From NCBI GenBank assembly GCA_964635065.1, contig CAZWMK010000001.1, positions 6,573 through 70,572 on the forward strand: 64,000 nucleotides of DNA, in the 5' to 3' direction. The notes beneath the pieces are model-generated. The model saw nothing but the letters and a program-made list of their open reading frames with translations, did not search any database and was not told the origin of the DNA. The position numbers and the translations under genes were made by a program. Of the stretch, positions 45,565 to 56,129 are shown piece by piece (the first letter of the stretch is position 1; each line of letters starts with the position of its first letter). Origin of the DNA: CAZWMK01 sp964635065 (GTDB lineage: Bacteria > Pseudomonadota > Alphaproteobacteria > Sphingomonadales > Sphingomonadaceae).

Positions 45565-46340
45565 TCCGCATTGCAGTCGCCAACCAGAAAGGCGGGGTTG
45601 GCAAGACAACCACCGCGATCAATGTTGCGACCGCCATGGCGGCGGTTGGTAAACGCGTGTTGCTGATAGACCTTGATCCGCAGGGAAATGCATCGACCGG
45701 TCTCGGTATCGACAAGGCCAACGCCGATGCGACCAGCTATGATCTTCTGATCGGGAGCGCCGGGGTAACCGATGCTGCCTGCCCGTCATCGGTACCGAAC
45801 CTGATGGTGGTGCCGGCAACAGTCGATTTGTCGGGTGCCGAGATCGAGCTGGTCGGCCTCGATCAGCGAACGCACCGTCTGGCGCAGGCGCTCGATGCCG
45901 TGATGAACGATCATGATATCGTGCTGATCGATTGTCCGCCGTCGCTTGGGCTGCTGACGGTCAATGCACTGGTGGCTGCCGATTCGATCCTTGTGCCGCT
46001 GCAATGCGAATTTTTTGCGCTTGAGGGCTTGAGCCAGCTGCTCAACACCATTGAAAAAGTACGCGCGGCGTTCAACCCGCGGCTGAATATTCTGGGCGTG
46101 GCGCTGACCATGTATGATCGACGCAACAAACTGACGGAGCAGGTCGCCGACGATGTGCGGGCCTGCCTCGGCAGTGTGGTGTTTGATACGGTCATACCGC
46201 GCAATGTCCGACTGTCGGAAGCACCGAGCCATGGCTTGCCTGCGCTGGTTTACGATCATCGCTGCGTCGGTTCCGAGGCTTATATCGCCTTGGCGCGCGA
46301 GCTCTTGAGCCGTGTCGGCCCGCAGCAGCGCGCAGCCTGA
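45561..46340 (+). CDS. parA: Chromosome partitioning ATPase ParA
   Basis: ParA is a deviant Walker ATPase that binds DNA nonspecifically and drives segregation of ParB-parS complexes. The 259-residue protein has deviant Walker [21 protein letters not shown], Walker A' [17 protein letters not shown], Walker [19 protein letters not shown] and the C-terminal DNA-binding region [25 protein letters not shown] start at 45561 overlaps the rsmG stop as GTGA. Confidence 0.97.
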   Translation: MIRIAVANQKGGVGKTTTAINVATAMAAVGKRVLLIDLDPQGNASTGLGIDKANADATSYDLLIGSAGVTDAACPSSVPNLMVVPATVDLSGAEIELVGLDQRTHRLAQALDAVMNDHDIVLIDCPPSLGLLTVNALVAADSILVPLQCEFFALEGLSQLLNTIEKVRAAFNPRLNILGVALTMYDRRNKLTEQVADDVRACLGSVVFDTVIPRNVRLSEAPSHGLPALVYDHRCVGSEAYIALARELLSRVGPQQRAA

Positions 46341-46371
46341 CGCGACGGCTGATGAGGGGGAAAATACGTAC

Positions 46372-47286
46372 ATGACGCAAAAGAAACGGGCCAGCGGATT
46401 GGGGCGGGGGCTTTCTGCACTGCTGGAAGAAGTAAGACTGACCCCGGCAAACGCGAGCGGGGAAAACGCGGACGCTGAAGTTGCGGTAGGCGGGACGCAG
46501 TTGCCGCTGTCCATGTTGATTGCCAACCCGCGCCAGCCACGTCGGCGTTTCGATGACAAAGCGCTGGAGGAACTGACAAGCTCGATCCGTGAACGCGGTC
46601 TCTTGCAGCCGATTCTCGTGCGTCCGCGCGAAGATGGCCGATACGAGATCGTCGCAGGAGAGCGGCGTTGGCGCGCGGCACAGGCTGCCCGACTTCATGA
46701 CGTACCGGTTGTCATCCGGGAGCTGGATGACAGCAGCGCCTTTGAAATTGCCCTGATCGAAAATATCCAGCGCGCTGATCTCAATGCCATTGAAGAGGCA
46801 GCGGGTTATCGGCGGCTGATCGAAGAATATGGCCATACACAGGACGAACTTTCCCGCCTGGTGGGAAAATCACGGAGTCATGTTGCCAACCTATTGAGAT
46901 TACTTGATTTGCCTCAGTCGGTGCGTGACATGGTGATTGATGGCTCGCTGTCGATGGGTCATGCCCGCGCATTGATCGGTGCCGAGCAGGCCGAGCTTTT
47001 GGCGCGTCGCGTCGTCAGCGAAGGGCTTTCAGTGCGCGCGACTGAAAAGCTGGTGATGGGAACGCCGGGGAAAGTAGCCCGCGCGTCGCGCGGCACTGGC
47101 GCGAGCATTGGCGGCCAGGCGCAGGATGCCGACATCAAGGCGATCGAACAGCAACTGGAGCGACTGCTCGGCCTGAAAGTCGGCATTGATTTCAATCGAG
47201 ACGGGTCAGGCGCGATGACGCTCCATTATTCCAGCCTCGATCAGCTTGATCTTTTGTGCAATCGACTGACAGGGGGCGGTTTCTGA
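46372..47286 (+). CDS. parB: Chromosome partitioning protein ParB
   Basis: ParB is the parS-binding CTPase clamp. The 304-residue protein has the N-terminal ParA-interaction segment [17 protein letters not shown], the CTP-binding motifs [37 protein letters not shown] and [15 protein letters not shown], and the [24 protein letters not shown]. The C-terminal leucine-rich dimerisation region is [18 protein letters not shown] chose the ATG at 46372, with GAGGGGG upstream; an ATG further up lies inside parA. Confidence 0.96.
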   Translation: MTQKKRASGLGRGLSALLEEVRLTPANASGENADAEVAVGGTQLPLSMLIANPRQPRRRFDDKALEELTSSIRERGLLQPILVRPREDGRYEIVAGERRWRAAQAARLHDVPVVIRELDDSSAFEIALIENIQRADLNAIEEAAGYRRLIEEYGHTQDELSRLVGKSRSHVANLLRLLDLPQSVRDMVIDGSLSMGHARALIGAEQAELLARRVVSEGLSVRATEKLVMGTPGKVARASRGTGASIGGQAQDADIKAIEQQLERLLGLKVGIDFNRDGSGAMTLHYSSLDQLDLLCNRLTGGGF

Positions 47287-47298
47287 TCGTTCAGACGG

Positions 47299-47574
47299 TC
47301 AGACCGTCGGTTTGCACAAAAAACCTGTGGGCGTGATGCCGCGTGCCGGTTCCACATCGATCTGCGTGACTGCCGCGGCGGGTGGGCCATCATGGCAGGC
47401 TGCGATCAGGGCATCGACATGCGCGACCACGCCGCAGGCGAGAATTTCGACGCTGCCATCGAGCCTGTTCCTGACAAAGCCGTCGATACCGATTGTGGCG
47501 GCCATATTTTGCACCCAGGCACGATAGCCGACACCCTGCACGCGACCGTGGATCCGCAGGCGACAGGCCTTCAT
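47299..47574 (-). CDS. acyP: Acylphosphatase
   Basis: This 91-residue acylphosphatase hydrolyses carboxyl-phosphate bonds. The signature CRLRIHGRVQGVGYRAWVQNMAATIGIDGFVRNRLDGSVEIL includes the catalytic Arg (GYR) and Asn (VRN). Its start overlaps the malonyl-CoA-synthetase-like gene stop by 4 bp, and it is convergent with parB. Confidence 0.93.
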   Translation of the reverse strand: MKACRLRIHGRVQGVGYRAWVQNMAATIGIDGFVRNRLDGSVEILACGVVAHVDALIAACHDGPPAAAVTQIDVEPARGITPTGFLCKPTV

Positions 47575-49088
47575 GCGAACAGCCCGGCATAGCGCGTACG
47601 CAGTGCGGCTTTTTGCACCTTGCCCATCGCGTTACGCGGAAGCGCGTCAAGGATGATCAGCTTTTTCGGCTGTTTGAACCGGGCGATCTGATCGGTGAGT
47701 GACGCCATGATGGCGTCAACATCTGGTGTGGACGCGCCATCTGGCACGATCACGGCGACAACGGCCTCGCCGAAATCGGGATGCGGCACGCCGATCACGG
47801 CGGATTCGCCGACGCCGGGCTGGGCATCCAGCAACAGTTCAATCTCTTTGGGATAGATGTTGAAGCCGCCGCTGATGATGAGATCCTTGGCGCGACCGAC
47901 AATGCGGACGCGTCCGTCGGCAGCCATCGTCGCAATGTCGCCCGTGATGAAAAAGCCATCGGCGCGCATGTCTTCGGCAGTCTTTTGCGGATTGCGCCAG
48001 TAACCGCGAAACAGGTTCGGTCCCCGCACTTCCAGAACGCCGGGCGCGTCGGTCGCGGCCAGGCTGCCATCGTCGGCGCGGATGCGCACCTCGACATCTG
48101 GCAGGGCATAGCCGACCGTACCGGGCACACGATCGCCATCATAGGGATTGGACGTGATCATGCCCGCCTCGGTCATTCCATAGCGTTCGAGGATGGTGTG
48201 GCCTGTGCGCGCGGCAAAGGCGGCAAAGGTCGATTCGAGCAGGGGGGCAGAGCCGCACAGAAACAGCCGCATGCCAGCGCAGGTTTCACGACCGAGGCCG
48301 GGCTGGTCAAGAAGGCGGGTATAGAAGGTGGGAACGCCCATGAAGACGCTTGCGCGCGGCAGATCGGCCAGAATGGCGCCAGCATCGAAGTGCGCGTGGA
48401 ACAACATGGTTGACCCGTTCAGAAGCGCGCCGTGCGACGCGACGAACAGGCCATGCACATGATAGACCGGCAGCGCGTGCAACAGCACGTCTCCCGGTTC
48501 CCAGCGCCACAACTCATGCAATGTCAGGGCATTGGACGCCAGATTGCCGTGGCTGAGCATCGCGCCCTTGGAGCGCCCCGTGGTGCCCGAGGTATAGAGA
48601 ATCGCAGCAAGATCGTCGGCGCTGCGCAAGACGATGGTGGTTTGCGGTGTTTCATCGGCGAGCGCATCGACCAACGTGCCGCTGCGGCCATCCTTGTCGA
48701 GCGTGAGCAATGACGGGATGCCATGCTGTCGGCAGACCGGATCAAGGCTGGCGGTGCGTGAGGGATCGCACACGACAAAGCGTGGCTGGGCATCACTGAT
48801 GAAATAATCGAGTTCGGCAGCCGTATAGGCGGTATTGAGCGGCACATAGACCAGTCCTGATGACAGGCAGGCGAGATAGAGCAGCACGGCTTCCGGCGAT
48901 TTTTCGACCTGCGCAAGCAACCGGTCGCCAGGCTGGCCACCAAGGCGAACAAGCCGGGCGGCCAGCCGGGCCACGGTCTGACGCATCTGGGCATAGCTGA
49001 TGCTGCGATCCGGCAGCAGCATCACCGGTCGTTCTCCGGCCTGTTCCGCCGCCCGGTCGATCAGCATGTATAGATTTTCGTCAGCCAT
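47571..49088 (-). CDS. AMP-binding acyl-CoA synthetase, malonyl-CoA synthetase-like
   Basis: This 505-residue ANL-superfamily enzyme activates a carboxylic acid as acyl-AMP and then forms the CoA thioester. It has the P-loop ILYTSGTTGRSKGAMLSHGNL, ALPVYHVHGLF, RLFLCGSAPLLE, LERYGMTEAGMITSNPYDGDRVPGTVG, GYWRNP, FFITGDIA and the C-terminal catalytic Lys in NAMGKVQKAALR. MRLFLCGSAPL and the RYGMTEAGM...SNPYDGDR stretch are typical of malonyl-CoA synthetases (MatB). No malonate transporter is adjacent, so the substrate is not certain. It is coupled to acyP. Confidence 0.85.
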   Translation of the reverse strand: MADENLYMLIDRAAEQAGERPVMLLPDRSISYAQMRQTVARLAARLVRLGGQPGDRLLAQVEKSPEAVLLYLACLSSGLVYVPLNTAYTAAELDYFISDAQPRFVVCDPSRTASLDPVCRQHGIPSLLTLDKDGRSGTLVDALADETPQTTIVLRSADDLAAILYTSGTTGRSKGAMLSHGNLASNALTLHELWRWEPGDVLLHALPVYHVHGLFVASHGALLNGSTMLFHAHFDAGAILADLPRASVFMGVPTFYTRLLDQPGLGRETCAGMRLFLCGSAPLLESTFAAFAARTGHTILERYGMTEAGMITSNPYDGDRVPGTVGYALPDVEVRIRADDGSLAATDAPGVLEVRGPNLFRGYWRNPQKTAEDMRADGFFITGDIATMAADGRVRIVGRAKDLIISGGFNIYPKEIELLLDAQPGVGESAVIGVPHPDFGEAVVAVIVPDGASTPDVDAIMASLTDQIARFKQPKKLIILDALPRNAMGKVQKAALRTRYAGLFA

Positions 49089-49215
49089 GGGGGTGCCTTT
49101 TCTCTTCTATTGTCCTGTCTAGCGCCGCAAGACCTGCCCGGAAAGCGGCGTATCGTGAGATGCTTGACGAGCAACCGTTGTCAGCATCGCCGGACTGGCC
49201 TAGAGCCTAGACCCC

Positions 49216-50697
49216 ATGCAGACGGATCAATCGCGCGATGACATGGCGGCGCTCGCGCGGGGCGGGCGCACCAACTTCTTCGGCTTCCTGCTGCGGCTGT
49301 TCGCGCGACTGCCATTCCTGTTCATTGCCGGCCAGCTTTACGGTGCTGAAGCATTGGGCCGTTTCGCCTATGCGACCATGGTTGTCGAACTGATGGCACA
49401 GCTTGCCACGCTGGGCTTGAAGCGAGGTCTGGCTGCCGAACTGGCGAGAAACGAGCGGCCAGCCACCCATGTGATCGGTGACGGGCTGGTGCTTGCATGG
49501 CTGATGGCCCTTGTGGGGGCGACGCTTTTGATTGCCGTGCCGGAGATCATGTTCCGCGATGGCAAGATTTCGGCGCTGGATCGCCTGTTCCCGCTGACGG
49601 CATTGTTCATTGTGGGGTCCGATGTCACGCTTGCGGCATTGGCCTATCGTCACAAGATCGGCGCGCAGGTCACTGCACGTTCGATTGTCGAGCCATGGGT
49701 GCTGACACTGGTGGCCGCACCGCTTGCACTGGTGCCAAACTGGGAATCCGACGGCATGATCATCGCCTATGCCGTATCGATGGGCGCGGCTTTTGTTGCG
49801 TCGATGTGGCCTGCGATCCGCTGTTACGGCCTGCCGAGCGACGGCTGGCGGCCGCACCCGGCGCGGCTGTTCAGCATGGCCCGTGCCAATGCCCCGCTGG
49901 CCGGCGCAGATGCCATCGACTGGGCGGCACGGCGTATCGACATCCTGCTGCTGGGCCTGTTCGCCGATACCCGCACGCTGGGCATTTACTGGGTGGCGCA
50001 GCAGGTTGCCTCGCTGCCGCAAAAGCTGAAAGTGACCTTCGATCCCATTCTGGCGCCCGTGGTTGCCCGCGGTGTGGCGCGCGGTGAGATGGCGGCGGTT
50101 GCAGGGCAAGTGCGTCAAGCCGGCTTCTGGGTGACGGCGATGCAGCTTGGCGTCGCTCTGGCGCTGGGGCTGACGGGCGAGGCGGTGATGAAGCTGGTAG
50201 GCAGCGAATTCACCGGAGGCGCGACCATTCTCTTGCTCTTGCTGCTGACCGAAGTGCTGTATTCGACTGCCGCCGTCAGTGAATCGGCGCTGGTGTTCAT
50301 GGCGCGCCATCGCAACCTGCTGTGGTCGCTGGCAACGCTGGGCGTGCAGGTTGCCCTGACGCTGGTGCTGGCACCGGCCATCGGCGGCGTTGGCGCGGCC
50401 CTGGCGCTGGCGATTTCGGCGGCCTTTGCATCTGCGGCCAAGGCGCGTTTGCTTGGCCAGTTGCTGGGTCATGCCGTGACGGACCTGCGCTGGGCGCTGC
50501 TTCTGGCAGCTACTGTAGCGCTGGTGGTCGGCCTGCTATGCCGTTTTCTGCCTTATGGCTGGCTGCAGATTGTGGTCGGTATTCCCGTTATCCTGGGCAG
50601 TTATGCCCTTATTTTGGGGCGGTATGGCTTTCATGAGAGCGACAGGCTGCTGTTCGCCCGCCGCAAAGGCGCGAAAGACGCGGCAAACACGCCTTGA
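49216..50697 (+). CDS. Polysaccharide flippase-like (MOP superfamily) membrane protein
   Basis: This 493-residue protein has about 12-14 hydrophobic helices and the MOP/Wzx-type layout. The N-terminal FFGFLLRLFARLPFLFIAGQLYGAEALGRFAYATMVVELMAQLATLG resembles oligosaccharide flippases. It carries FADTRTLGIYWVAQQVASLPQKLKVTFDPILAPVVAR mid-protein. It likely flips a lipid-linked sugar, but no glycosyltransferases are adjacent, so the substrate is unknown. It is divergent from the AMP-ligase gene with 127 bp between them. Confidence 0.85.
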   Translation: MQTDQSRDDMAALARGGRTNFFGFLLRLFARLPFLFIAGQLYGAEALGRFAYATMVVELMAQLATLGLKRGLAAELARNERPATHVIGDGLVLAWLMALVGATLLIAVPEIMFRDGKISALDRLFPLTALFIVGSDVTLAALAYRHKIGAQVTARSIVEPWVLTLVAAPLALVPNWESDGMIIAYAVSMGAAFVASMWPAIRCYGLPSDGWRPHPARLFSMARANAPLAGADAIDWAARRIDILLLGLFADTRTLGIYWVAQQVASLPQKLKVTFDPILAPVVARGVARGEMAAVAGQVRQAGFWVTAMQLGVALALGLTGEAVMKLVGSEFTGGATILLLLLLTEVLYSTAAVSESALVFMARHRNLLWSLATLGVQVALTLVLAPAIGGVGAALALAISAAFASAAKARLLGQLLGHAVTDLRWALLLAATVALVVGLLCRFLPYGWLQIVVGIPVILGSYALILGRYGFHESDRLLFARRKGAKDAANTP

Positions 50698-50699
50698 CG

Positions 50700-51101
50700 T
50701 CAGGCTGGATGGCGGGGTGTCGCTCGTGCGCCCCACGGACCGCCCATGTCTTCGAGGATCATGTCGATGTCGTCCACGATCAGGCGCACGGAAGCACCGC
50801 CCGCGAAATCGAGGCGCAATGCACCATCCTCAAGCCGGACTGCCAGCAGATCGAGCACGGCCGCAGGCAGTTGCGGCCAGCGACGGCGCTGGATCGCAAG
50901 AACGCCGTCAATGCGCAGCGCTGAGCGTATCCGCGTGCGGTCGCCCTTTTCCCAGCGATAGCGATTGCCGATAGCGACAAAACGCCGGGCGGTGCGATCA
51001 TAGCCGATATCATGCGCGCGTATCGCCATGTCCTGCACCAAGGCGGACAGGGCGGGCAGGTCGGCGCCGTCCTCGGCGCGCAGATGCAGGCGTTCAACCA
51101 T
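50700..51101 (-). CDS. DUF2948 family protein
   Basis: This 133-residue protein shows the DUF2948 pattern [56 protein letters not shown], and a C-terminal beta strand with [15 protein letters not shown]. The function is unknown; the family is found mainly in alphaproteobacteria beside murA. The start at 51101 overlaps the murA stop by 8 bp (ATGGTTGA). An in-frame upstream ATG lies inside murA. Confidence 0.88.
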   Translation of the reverse strand: MVERLHLRAEDGADLPALSALVQDMAIRAHDIGYDRTARRFVAIGNRYRWEKGDRTRIRSALRIDGVLAIQRRRWPQLPAAVLDLLAVRLEDGALRLDFAGGASVRLIVDDIDMILEDMGGPWGARATPRHPA

Positions 51102-52374
51102 CCGAGACGCGCTCGATGTCCGCACCGACCGCCTGCAGCTTTTCTTCCAGTCGTTCATAGCCGCGGTCGAGGTGATAGATGCGGTTGACGACGGTTTCGC
51201 CTTCGGCAGCGAGACCGGCGATGATGAGGCTCATCGACGCGCGCAGGTCGGTGGCCATCACCTGGGCGCCGGTCAGCTTTTTCACACCGCGGACCACGGC
51301 GGAACGTCCGCGCACAGTGATATCGGCTCCCATGCGCGCCAGTTCAGGCACGTGCATGTAGCGGTTTTCGAAGATGGTCTCGGTCAGAACGCTGGCACCA
51401 TCGGCAAGGCTCAGCATCGCCATGAACTGCGCCTGCATGTCAGTTGGGAAACCTGGATAAGGGGCAGTTGAAATGTTGACGCCATGCAGCGTGCCGGTGC
51501 CGCGTACGCGCAGGCCATCGGGTGTTTCGGTCACTTCGACCCCGGCCTGCCGCAGTTCGTCAAGGACGGCGGCCATGCTATCGGCATCCGCACCGATCAG
51601 TTCGACATCGCCACCGGTAATCGCGGCTGCGCAGGCATAGCTGCCCGCTTCGATGCGATCGGCCATGACAGCATAGGTGGCGCCATGCAGGCGTTCGCGG
51701 CCGTGGATGACCAGCCGTTCAGTCCCGATGCCGCTGATCCGCGCACCCATGGCGACAAGGCAGTTGCACAGATCGACGATTTCCGGTTCGCGCGCTGCAT
51801 TTTCGATGACGCTTTCGCCCTTGGCGAGCACGGCCGCCATCAGCGCATTTTCCGTCGCACCCACCGATACGGTCGGAAACACGACCTTGCCGCCTTTCAG
51901 GCCGCCCTTTGCCGTGGCCTTGACGTAACCGGCAGCGAGTTCGATCTCTGCACCCAGTTGTTCAAGCGCCTTCAGATGCAGGTCGATCGGGCGGTTTCCG
52001 ATGGCGCAACCGCCAGGCAGGCTGACGGTTGCCTCGCCCGCTCGCGCAACAAGCGGGCCAAGCACCAGGATCGAGGCGCGCATCTTGCGCACGATGTCAT
52101 AGGGCGCGACCGTGGACGTTATGCGTCCGGCTCTCAACGTCATCACGCGGCCGAATTCTTCCGGGCGCGCACCTTCGATCATGGTCGAGACGCCATGGTT
52201 GTTGAGCAGGTGGCCGAAAGTATCGATATCGGCCAGTCGTGGCAGGTTTCTGAGCGTCAGCGGTTCGTCGGTCAGCAATGCGCACGGCATGAGCGTCAGG
52301 GCCGCATTTTTTGCGCCAGAAATCGGAATCCGGCCCGAAAGCGCGCGGCCGCCGCGAATGATGATCCTGTCCAT
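51094..52374 (-). CDS. murA: UDP-N-acetylglucosamine 1-carboxyvinyltransferase
   Basis: MurA transfers enolpyruvate from PEP to UDP-GlcNAc, the first committed step of peptidoglycan synthesis and the fosfomycin target. The 426-residue protein begins [30 protein letters not shown]. The loop [16 protein letters not shown] carries the catalytic, fosfomycin-sensitive Cys. Other features are [16 protein letters not shown] [34 protein letters not shown] and the C-terminal [20 protein letters not shown]. Confidence 0.97.
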   Translation of the reverse strand: MDRIIIRGGRALSGRIPISGAKNAALTLMPCALLTDEPLTLRNLPRLADIDTFGHLLNNHGVSTMIEGARPEEFGRVMTLRAGRITSTVAPYDIVRKMRASILVLGPLVARAGEATVSLPGGCAIGNRPIDLHLKALEQLGAEIELAAGYVKATAKGGLKGGKVVFPTVSVGATENALMAAVLAKGESVIENAAREPEIVDLCNCLVAMGARISGIGTERLVIHGRERLHGATYAVMADRIEAGSYACAAAITGGDVELIGADADSMAAVLDELRQAGVEVTETPDGLRVRGTGTLHGVNISTAPYPGFPTDMQAQFMAMLSLADGASVLTETIFENRYMHVPELARMGADITVRGRSAVVRGVKKLTGAQVMATDLRASMSLIIAGLAAEGETVVNRIYHLDRGYERLEEKLQAVGADIERVSDG

Positions 52375-52383
52375 GAACAGCTT

Positions 52384-53280
52384 CTAGCGGTTTGTTTCGG
52401 TTCTTGAAAGTGACAGCGCGCGCGAGACGGCAAGGGCATAGATTGCCAGCCCGATCCAGATGCAGGCAAAGGCGACAAGCTGCCACTGGTCGATGGGTTC
52501 GCCAAACAGGAAAATCGCCTGCAGGAAGATCATCGATGGCGTCAGATATTGCATGAAGCCGAGCGTGCTGAGGCTTACGCGCTGGGCGGCAAAGCCGAAC
52601 ATCAAAAGTGGCACCGCAGTCACCACGCCGCCGCCCATGAGCAGCCAGAGCGTCGTCCCTTCGCGCGAAAACAGGCCGCCGGCCTGATATTCAAGCCAGC
52701 CAAGCGCGAGCGGCGCGATCAGCATGGTTTCGACGAACAGGCCCGTAACCGGCGTGACCGGCGCTTGTTTGCGGAACAGGCCATAAAGCCCGAAACTGAA
52801 TGCCAGTGTCAGCGAAATCCATGGCAGCGCACCATGGGCAATCGCCGTGATGAACACCCCAAGCGTTGCAAAGGCGACGGCGGCGATCTGCGGTCGTGTC
52901 AGCCGTTCACGCAGGAACAGCACGCCGAACAGCACATTGACGAGCGGGTTGATGAAATAACCAAGGCTGGTTTCCAGCACATGCCCGTTCAAAATGGCCC
53001 AAGTGTATAACAGCCAGTTCACGCTGATCGCACAGGCGCTGCCAATCAACAGGAGACGCAGGCGCGGCGTTACAAAGGCTGTCCGGATTGCAGGCCAGCC
53101 GCCCATGATGGTGGCGATGACGGCAACGAAGACACATGACCATAAAATGCGTTGCGTCAGCACCTCCAGCGCGGGCAAGCCTTGCATCAGCCGGATGTAA
53201 AACGGCATCAGGCCCCACAGCAGATAGGTGCCAAGGCCGACGATCAGCCCGGTCCGGGCCGATCCTGCTATGGCTGTCAC
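52384..53280 (-). CDS. rarD: EamA family transporter RarD
   Basis: This is a drug/metabolite-transporter superfamily protein of 298 residues with ten hydrophobic helices and two EamA repeats. The N-terminus [33 protein letters not shown] is typical of Rar[33 protein letters not shown] and [19 protein letters not shown] are the matching repeat motifs. The substrate is unknown. The GTG at 53280 overlaps the dcd stop (GTGA). Confidence 0.9.
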   Translation of the reverse strand: MTAIAGSARTGLIVGLGTYLLWGLMPFYIRLMQGLPALEVLTQRILWSCVFVAVIATIMGGWPAIRTAFVTPRLRLLLIGSACAISVNWLLYTWAILNGHVLETSLGYFINPLVNVLFGVLFLRERLTRPQIAAVAFATLGVFITAIAHGALPWISLTLAFSFGLYGLFRKQAPVTPVTGLFVETMLIAPLALGWLEYQAGGLFSREGTTLWLLMGGGVVTAVPLLMFGFAAQRVSLSTLGFMQYLTPSMIFLQAIFLFGEPIDQWQLVAFACIWIGLAIYALAVSRALSLSRTETNR

Positions 53281-53831
53281 AGGCGCGGCAGGGTCACGCC
53301 GCGCTGGCCCATATATTTGCCCGCGCGGTCGGCATAGGACACCTCGCACGGCTCGTTGCCTTGCAGGAACAGGAACTGGCAGGCGCCTTCATTGGCATAG
53401 ATGCGGGCGGGCAATGGCGTCGTGTTTGAAAATTCCAGCGTCACATGACCTTCCCAGCCGGGTTCAAGCGGGGTGACATTCACGATGATGCCGCAGCGGG
53501 CATAGGTTGATTTTCCAAGGCAGATCACCAGAACATCGCGTGGGATCCGGAAATATTCGACGGTGCGCGCCAGTGCAAAGCTGTTCGGCGGGATGATGCA
53601 GCAATCGGTCTTGCGGTCGACAAAGCTGTTCGATGAAAAATCCTTGGGGTCGACGATCGCCGAATCGACATTGGTGAAAATCTTGAACTCATCGGCGACG
53701 CGGGCGTCATAGCCATAGGAAGACAGGCCATAGCTGATCGTGCCATCGCGCCGCTGCCGGTCTTCGAATGGCTCGATCATGCCATCGGCCAGTGCGCGCT
53801 CGCGAATCCATTTGTCCGACATCACGGCCAT
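53277..53831 (-). CDS. dcd: dCTP deaminase
   Basis: Dcd deaminates dCTP to dUTP for thymidylate synthesis. The 184-residue protein is the standard length. It begins [19 protein letters not shown] and has [17 protein letters not shown], the catalytic-site region [49 protein letters not shown], and [19 protein letters not shown]. The ATG at 53831 is the conserved start; upstream in-frame codons overlap UPF0262. Confidence 0.96.
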   Translation of the reverse strand: MAVMSDKWIRERALADGMIEPFEDRQRRDGTISYGLSSYGYDARVADEFKIFTNVDSAIVDPKDFSSNSFVDRKTDCCIIPPNSFALARTVEYFRIPRDVLVICLGKSTYARCGIIVNVTPLEPGWEGHVTLEFSNTTPLPARIYANEGACQFLFLQGNEPCEVSYADRAGKYMGQRGVTLPRL

Positions 53832-53857
53832 GGGGCCTTCGATCCTTCTTCCTGATG

Positions 53858-54343
53858 TTACTGGCGGATGTGCAATACGCAAATCAGCGTGAACAGCCGC
53901 CGCGCCGTATCGAAATCGACCTCGATCTTGTCGGCCAGCCGTTCCTGCAGCAGTTCGGCAGCCTGATTGTGGATGCCGCGTCGCGCCATGTCGACGGTTT
54001 CGATCTGGCTGGGCGTCGCATTGCGGATCGCCTTGTAATAGCTGTCGCAGATCGCGAAATAATCGCGGACGATCCGCCGGAAAGGCGACAGCGCCAGCAC
54101 CACGGTTTCCAGCGGGCGGTCATCGTCGGCCTTGATGTCGATGGCGAGCCGCCCTTCCTCGACGCGCATGAGGATGCGGTAGGGACCGGCATAGTCATCG
54201 GGATAGGCGCTGAGCGGACGAAAGCTGTTGCCTTCGAGCAGATCGAAAATCGCCACGCGCCGTTCCTGCTCGACATCGGCGGAACGCCAGATGATCGTTT
54301 TTTCGTCGAGAGCGACGTCGATAAGGCGGTGGTCAGCGGTCAT
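53858..54343 (-). CDS. UPF0262 family protein
   Basis: This 161-residue alphaproteobacterial protein of unknown function has [63 protein letters not shown] and [41 protein letters not shown]. The family pattern is strong. It ends 26 bp before the dcd start and is probably co-transcribed with dcd, rarD, murA and DUF2948. Confidence 0.9.
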   Translation of the reverse strand: MTADHRLIDVALDEKTIIWRSADVEQERRVAIFDLLEGNSFRPLSAYPDDYAGPYRILMRVEEGRLAIDIKADDDRPLETVVLALSPFRRIVRDYFAICDSYYKAIRNATPSQIETVDMARRGIHNQAAELLQERLADKIEVDFDTARRLFTLICVLHIRQ

Positions 54344-54389
54344 GCATCGCGCACCCTAATCAGAAGATCGGAGGGCGCAAGGCTTTCGA

Positions 54390-54692
54390 TCAGATCATGT
54401 GCAGTGCGCCGACCGCGACTCCGATCAGCATCAGCAGGACCATGCAGGCGATACAGGTCGCGTTGAGGGGTTGCCCAAGTTCGGACTCTGGCAGGTGTCT
54501 ATCCTGCGCTTCATGGGAAATGTGGTCGGTGCCCGGCGATTCCGGCAAGCGCGCATCGACAGGGCCGGTCGCAATGCCGCGCCTCATGTCGTCCGGATGC
54601 CCTTGCAAAATGATGTGCGGCTGGCCGCGCCATGCGTGATGCGGCGCCGCCTGGCGTATGGCGCCATAACCGGCCTTGGCGTGTTCCTTCAT
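54390..54692 (-). CDS. Hypothetical protein with C-terminal membrane helix
   Basis: This 100-residue protein of unrecognised family has a polar, His/Pro-rich N-terminal two thirds (HHAWRGQPHIILQGHPDDMR) and a single C-terminal hydrophobic helix with Cys residues (ATCIACMVLLMLIGVAVGALHMI). It may be tail-anchored. GGAGGGGAGG directly upstream of the ATG at 54692 is an unusually strong ribosome binding site and supports it as a gene. It is divergent from the HTH regulator. Confidence 0.55.
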   Translation of the reverse strand: MKEHAKAGYGAIRQAAPHHAWRGQPHIILQGHPDDMRRGIATGPVDARLPESPGTDHISHEAQDRHLPESELGQPLNATCIACMVLLMLIGVAVGALHMI

Positions 54693-54852
54693 CAAAGCCT
54701 CCCCTCCGCTGCCTTGATTTCATGTCTCGCCATCAGCCTTGCCATGTACTGAGAGCGACGGGCAGATGCATTGACCGGCACGGCGTTGCGCAATCTTCGT
54801 GCAACCGTTGCAAGTGTTGGCTAGAAGAGCGTCAGGGATAGAGGGAGTATCC

Positions 54853-55773
54853 ATGACGTTTGCAGACCGATTCCGCCTCGTGCTCAAGGCGTTGTCGATG
54901 AGCCGCACCCGGGTGGCGGCAGAACTTGGCGTCGATAAATCGCTGGTGGGGCGCTGGGCATCAGGCACTGTCCGGCCTTCGGATCACAACCTCACGCGTC
55001 TGACCACGCTTGTCGCCCGGTCGCGGCCGGGTTTTACCATGATCGACTGGGAGCGCGATGTGCCGGGCTTTGCGGCCCTGCTGGGCGTAACCCCTGAGGA
55101 TGTCGTGCCGCATCTGGCGGCAGGAGAAGGAGGGGGGGCGCATGACGTGCACTCTGCCTGCCTGCCCTATCCGCCGCCGTTGATGGCACAGGCCCGCCTT
55201 GAGACCGAACGACGCGGCGCCGCTTATGAAGGCTTTTGGCGCACGACCCGCGCCTCGATCATCATGGAAGGCACGGTCTTTCACGATCACGGCATGATCC
55301 GTCGCGCACCCAATGGCGTCCTTGAGGTGCGCATGGGGGGCGCCGGGCTGTTGTTTGAAGGCTGGATGATACCTGCGGCGGGTAATTTGTTTGTCACCAT
55401 TTATGATTCGGTCGGTGGGACGCCGATTTTCCTCGTTTTCCGAGGCGTAGCTCTGCCCAAGGCCGACCTCCTGGACGGGATTCTCCTGCTATCCGCTCTC
55501 AATCCGCAGCGGACACCCGCAGCGATTCCGATTCTCATGGAACGTATCGACGATCTGAGCGGCGATACGGCCGCTGATGATGCCCGTTGCCAGGAACTGC
55601 TTGCCCAGGATCCGCGTGCCCGGATCGAGGATATGCCGCAGGCTATCCGCGACCACCTGATCCGCGACATCGGCCCGCAAGCCGCCCTGGACGGCGGCGA
55701 CCTCTTCCTTGTCACAGGCGAACGCCGCCACTTCTCGCGTGGCACAACCTTGGCGGGCGAGCTGAAGGGGTAA
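54853..55773 (+). CDS. Helix-turn-helix regulator with uncharacterised C-terminal domain
   Basis: The protein has 306 residues. The N-terminus is an XRE-type HTH (FADRFRLVLKALSMSRTRVAAELGVDKSLVGRWASGTVRPSDHNLTRL). After a variable linker comes an unrecognised domain (about 130-250) with RRGAAYEGFWRTTRASIIMEGTVFHDHGMIRR and LLFEGWMIPAAGNLFVTIYDSVGGTPIFLVFRGVALP, alternating beta strands that could bind a small ligand. The ATG at 54853 has GAGGGAG upstream. I cannot name the effector or target genes. Confidence 0.75.
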   Translation: MTFADRFRLVLKALSMSRTRVAAELGVDKSLVGRWASGTVRPSDHNLTRLTTLVARSRPGFTMIDWERDVPGFAALLGVTPEDVVPHLAAGEGGGAHDVHSACLPYPPPLMAQARLETERRGAAYEGFWRTTRASIIMEGTVFHDHGMIRRAPNGVLEVRMGGAGLLFEGWMIPAAGNLFVTIYDSVGGTPIFLVFRGVALPKADLLDGILLLSALNPQRTPAAIPILMERIDDLSGDTAADDARCQELLAQDPRARIEDMPQAIRDHLIRDIGPQAALDGGDLFLVTGERRHFSRGTTLAGELKG

Positions 55774-55819
55774 ATGCTCCTCTGCGGTTTTCAGCGAAGA
55801 ACAGATATTTTCGCAAATA

Positions 55820-56075
55820 AAGCCTGATTGCGCATCAATATTTACTTATTTTCAAATCCATCTGCTTCATGCTGAAGATATACCTGAGGAAATTATTGCC
55901 CTCATCGACCAGCCACATCTTCTGATTGCTGGTGGATGGCGACAGCCTGCCGCGGCATGCGATCGAATATCAGGGTGCCGGTCACTATCAGGGGACGGCT
56001 GCGGCGCGCGATGCCATCAAGAAAGAGGCGCTGCGCAGAGCGGGCATAGGCTATCAAGCTCAGACGCAGACAAGT
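55820..56075 (+). pseudogene. DUF2726-like gene remnant
   Basis: The segment 55926-56070 encodes a DUF2726-type core (LVDGDSLPRHAIEYQGAGHYQG, then AARDAIKKEALRRAGIGY) without start or end. A frame reading HAEDIPEEIIALIDQPHLLI precedes it in another phase. Removing 4 nt (CTGG at 55929-55932) would join the two as ...HLLIVDGDSLPRHAIEYQG. The copy thus looks frameshifted and truncated at both sides. It lies between the HTH regulator and tRNA-Arg. The rest of the gap 55774-56129 shows no gene. Confidence 0.55.
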
Positions 56076-56129
56076 GCCGCGACAGACCGTGGCCCACGAA
56101 GTTGTTTAGTCAATCATATTTGGGAAAAC

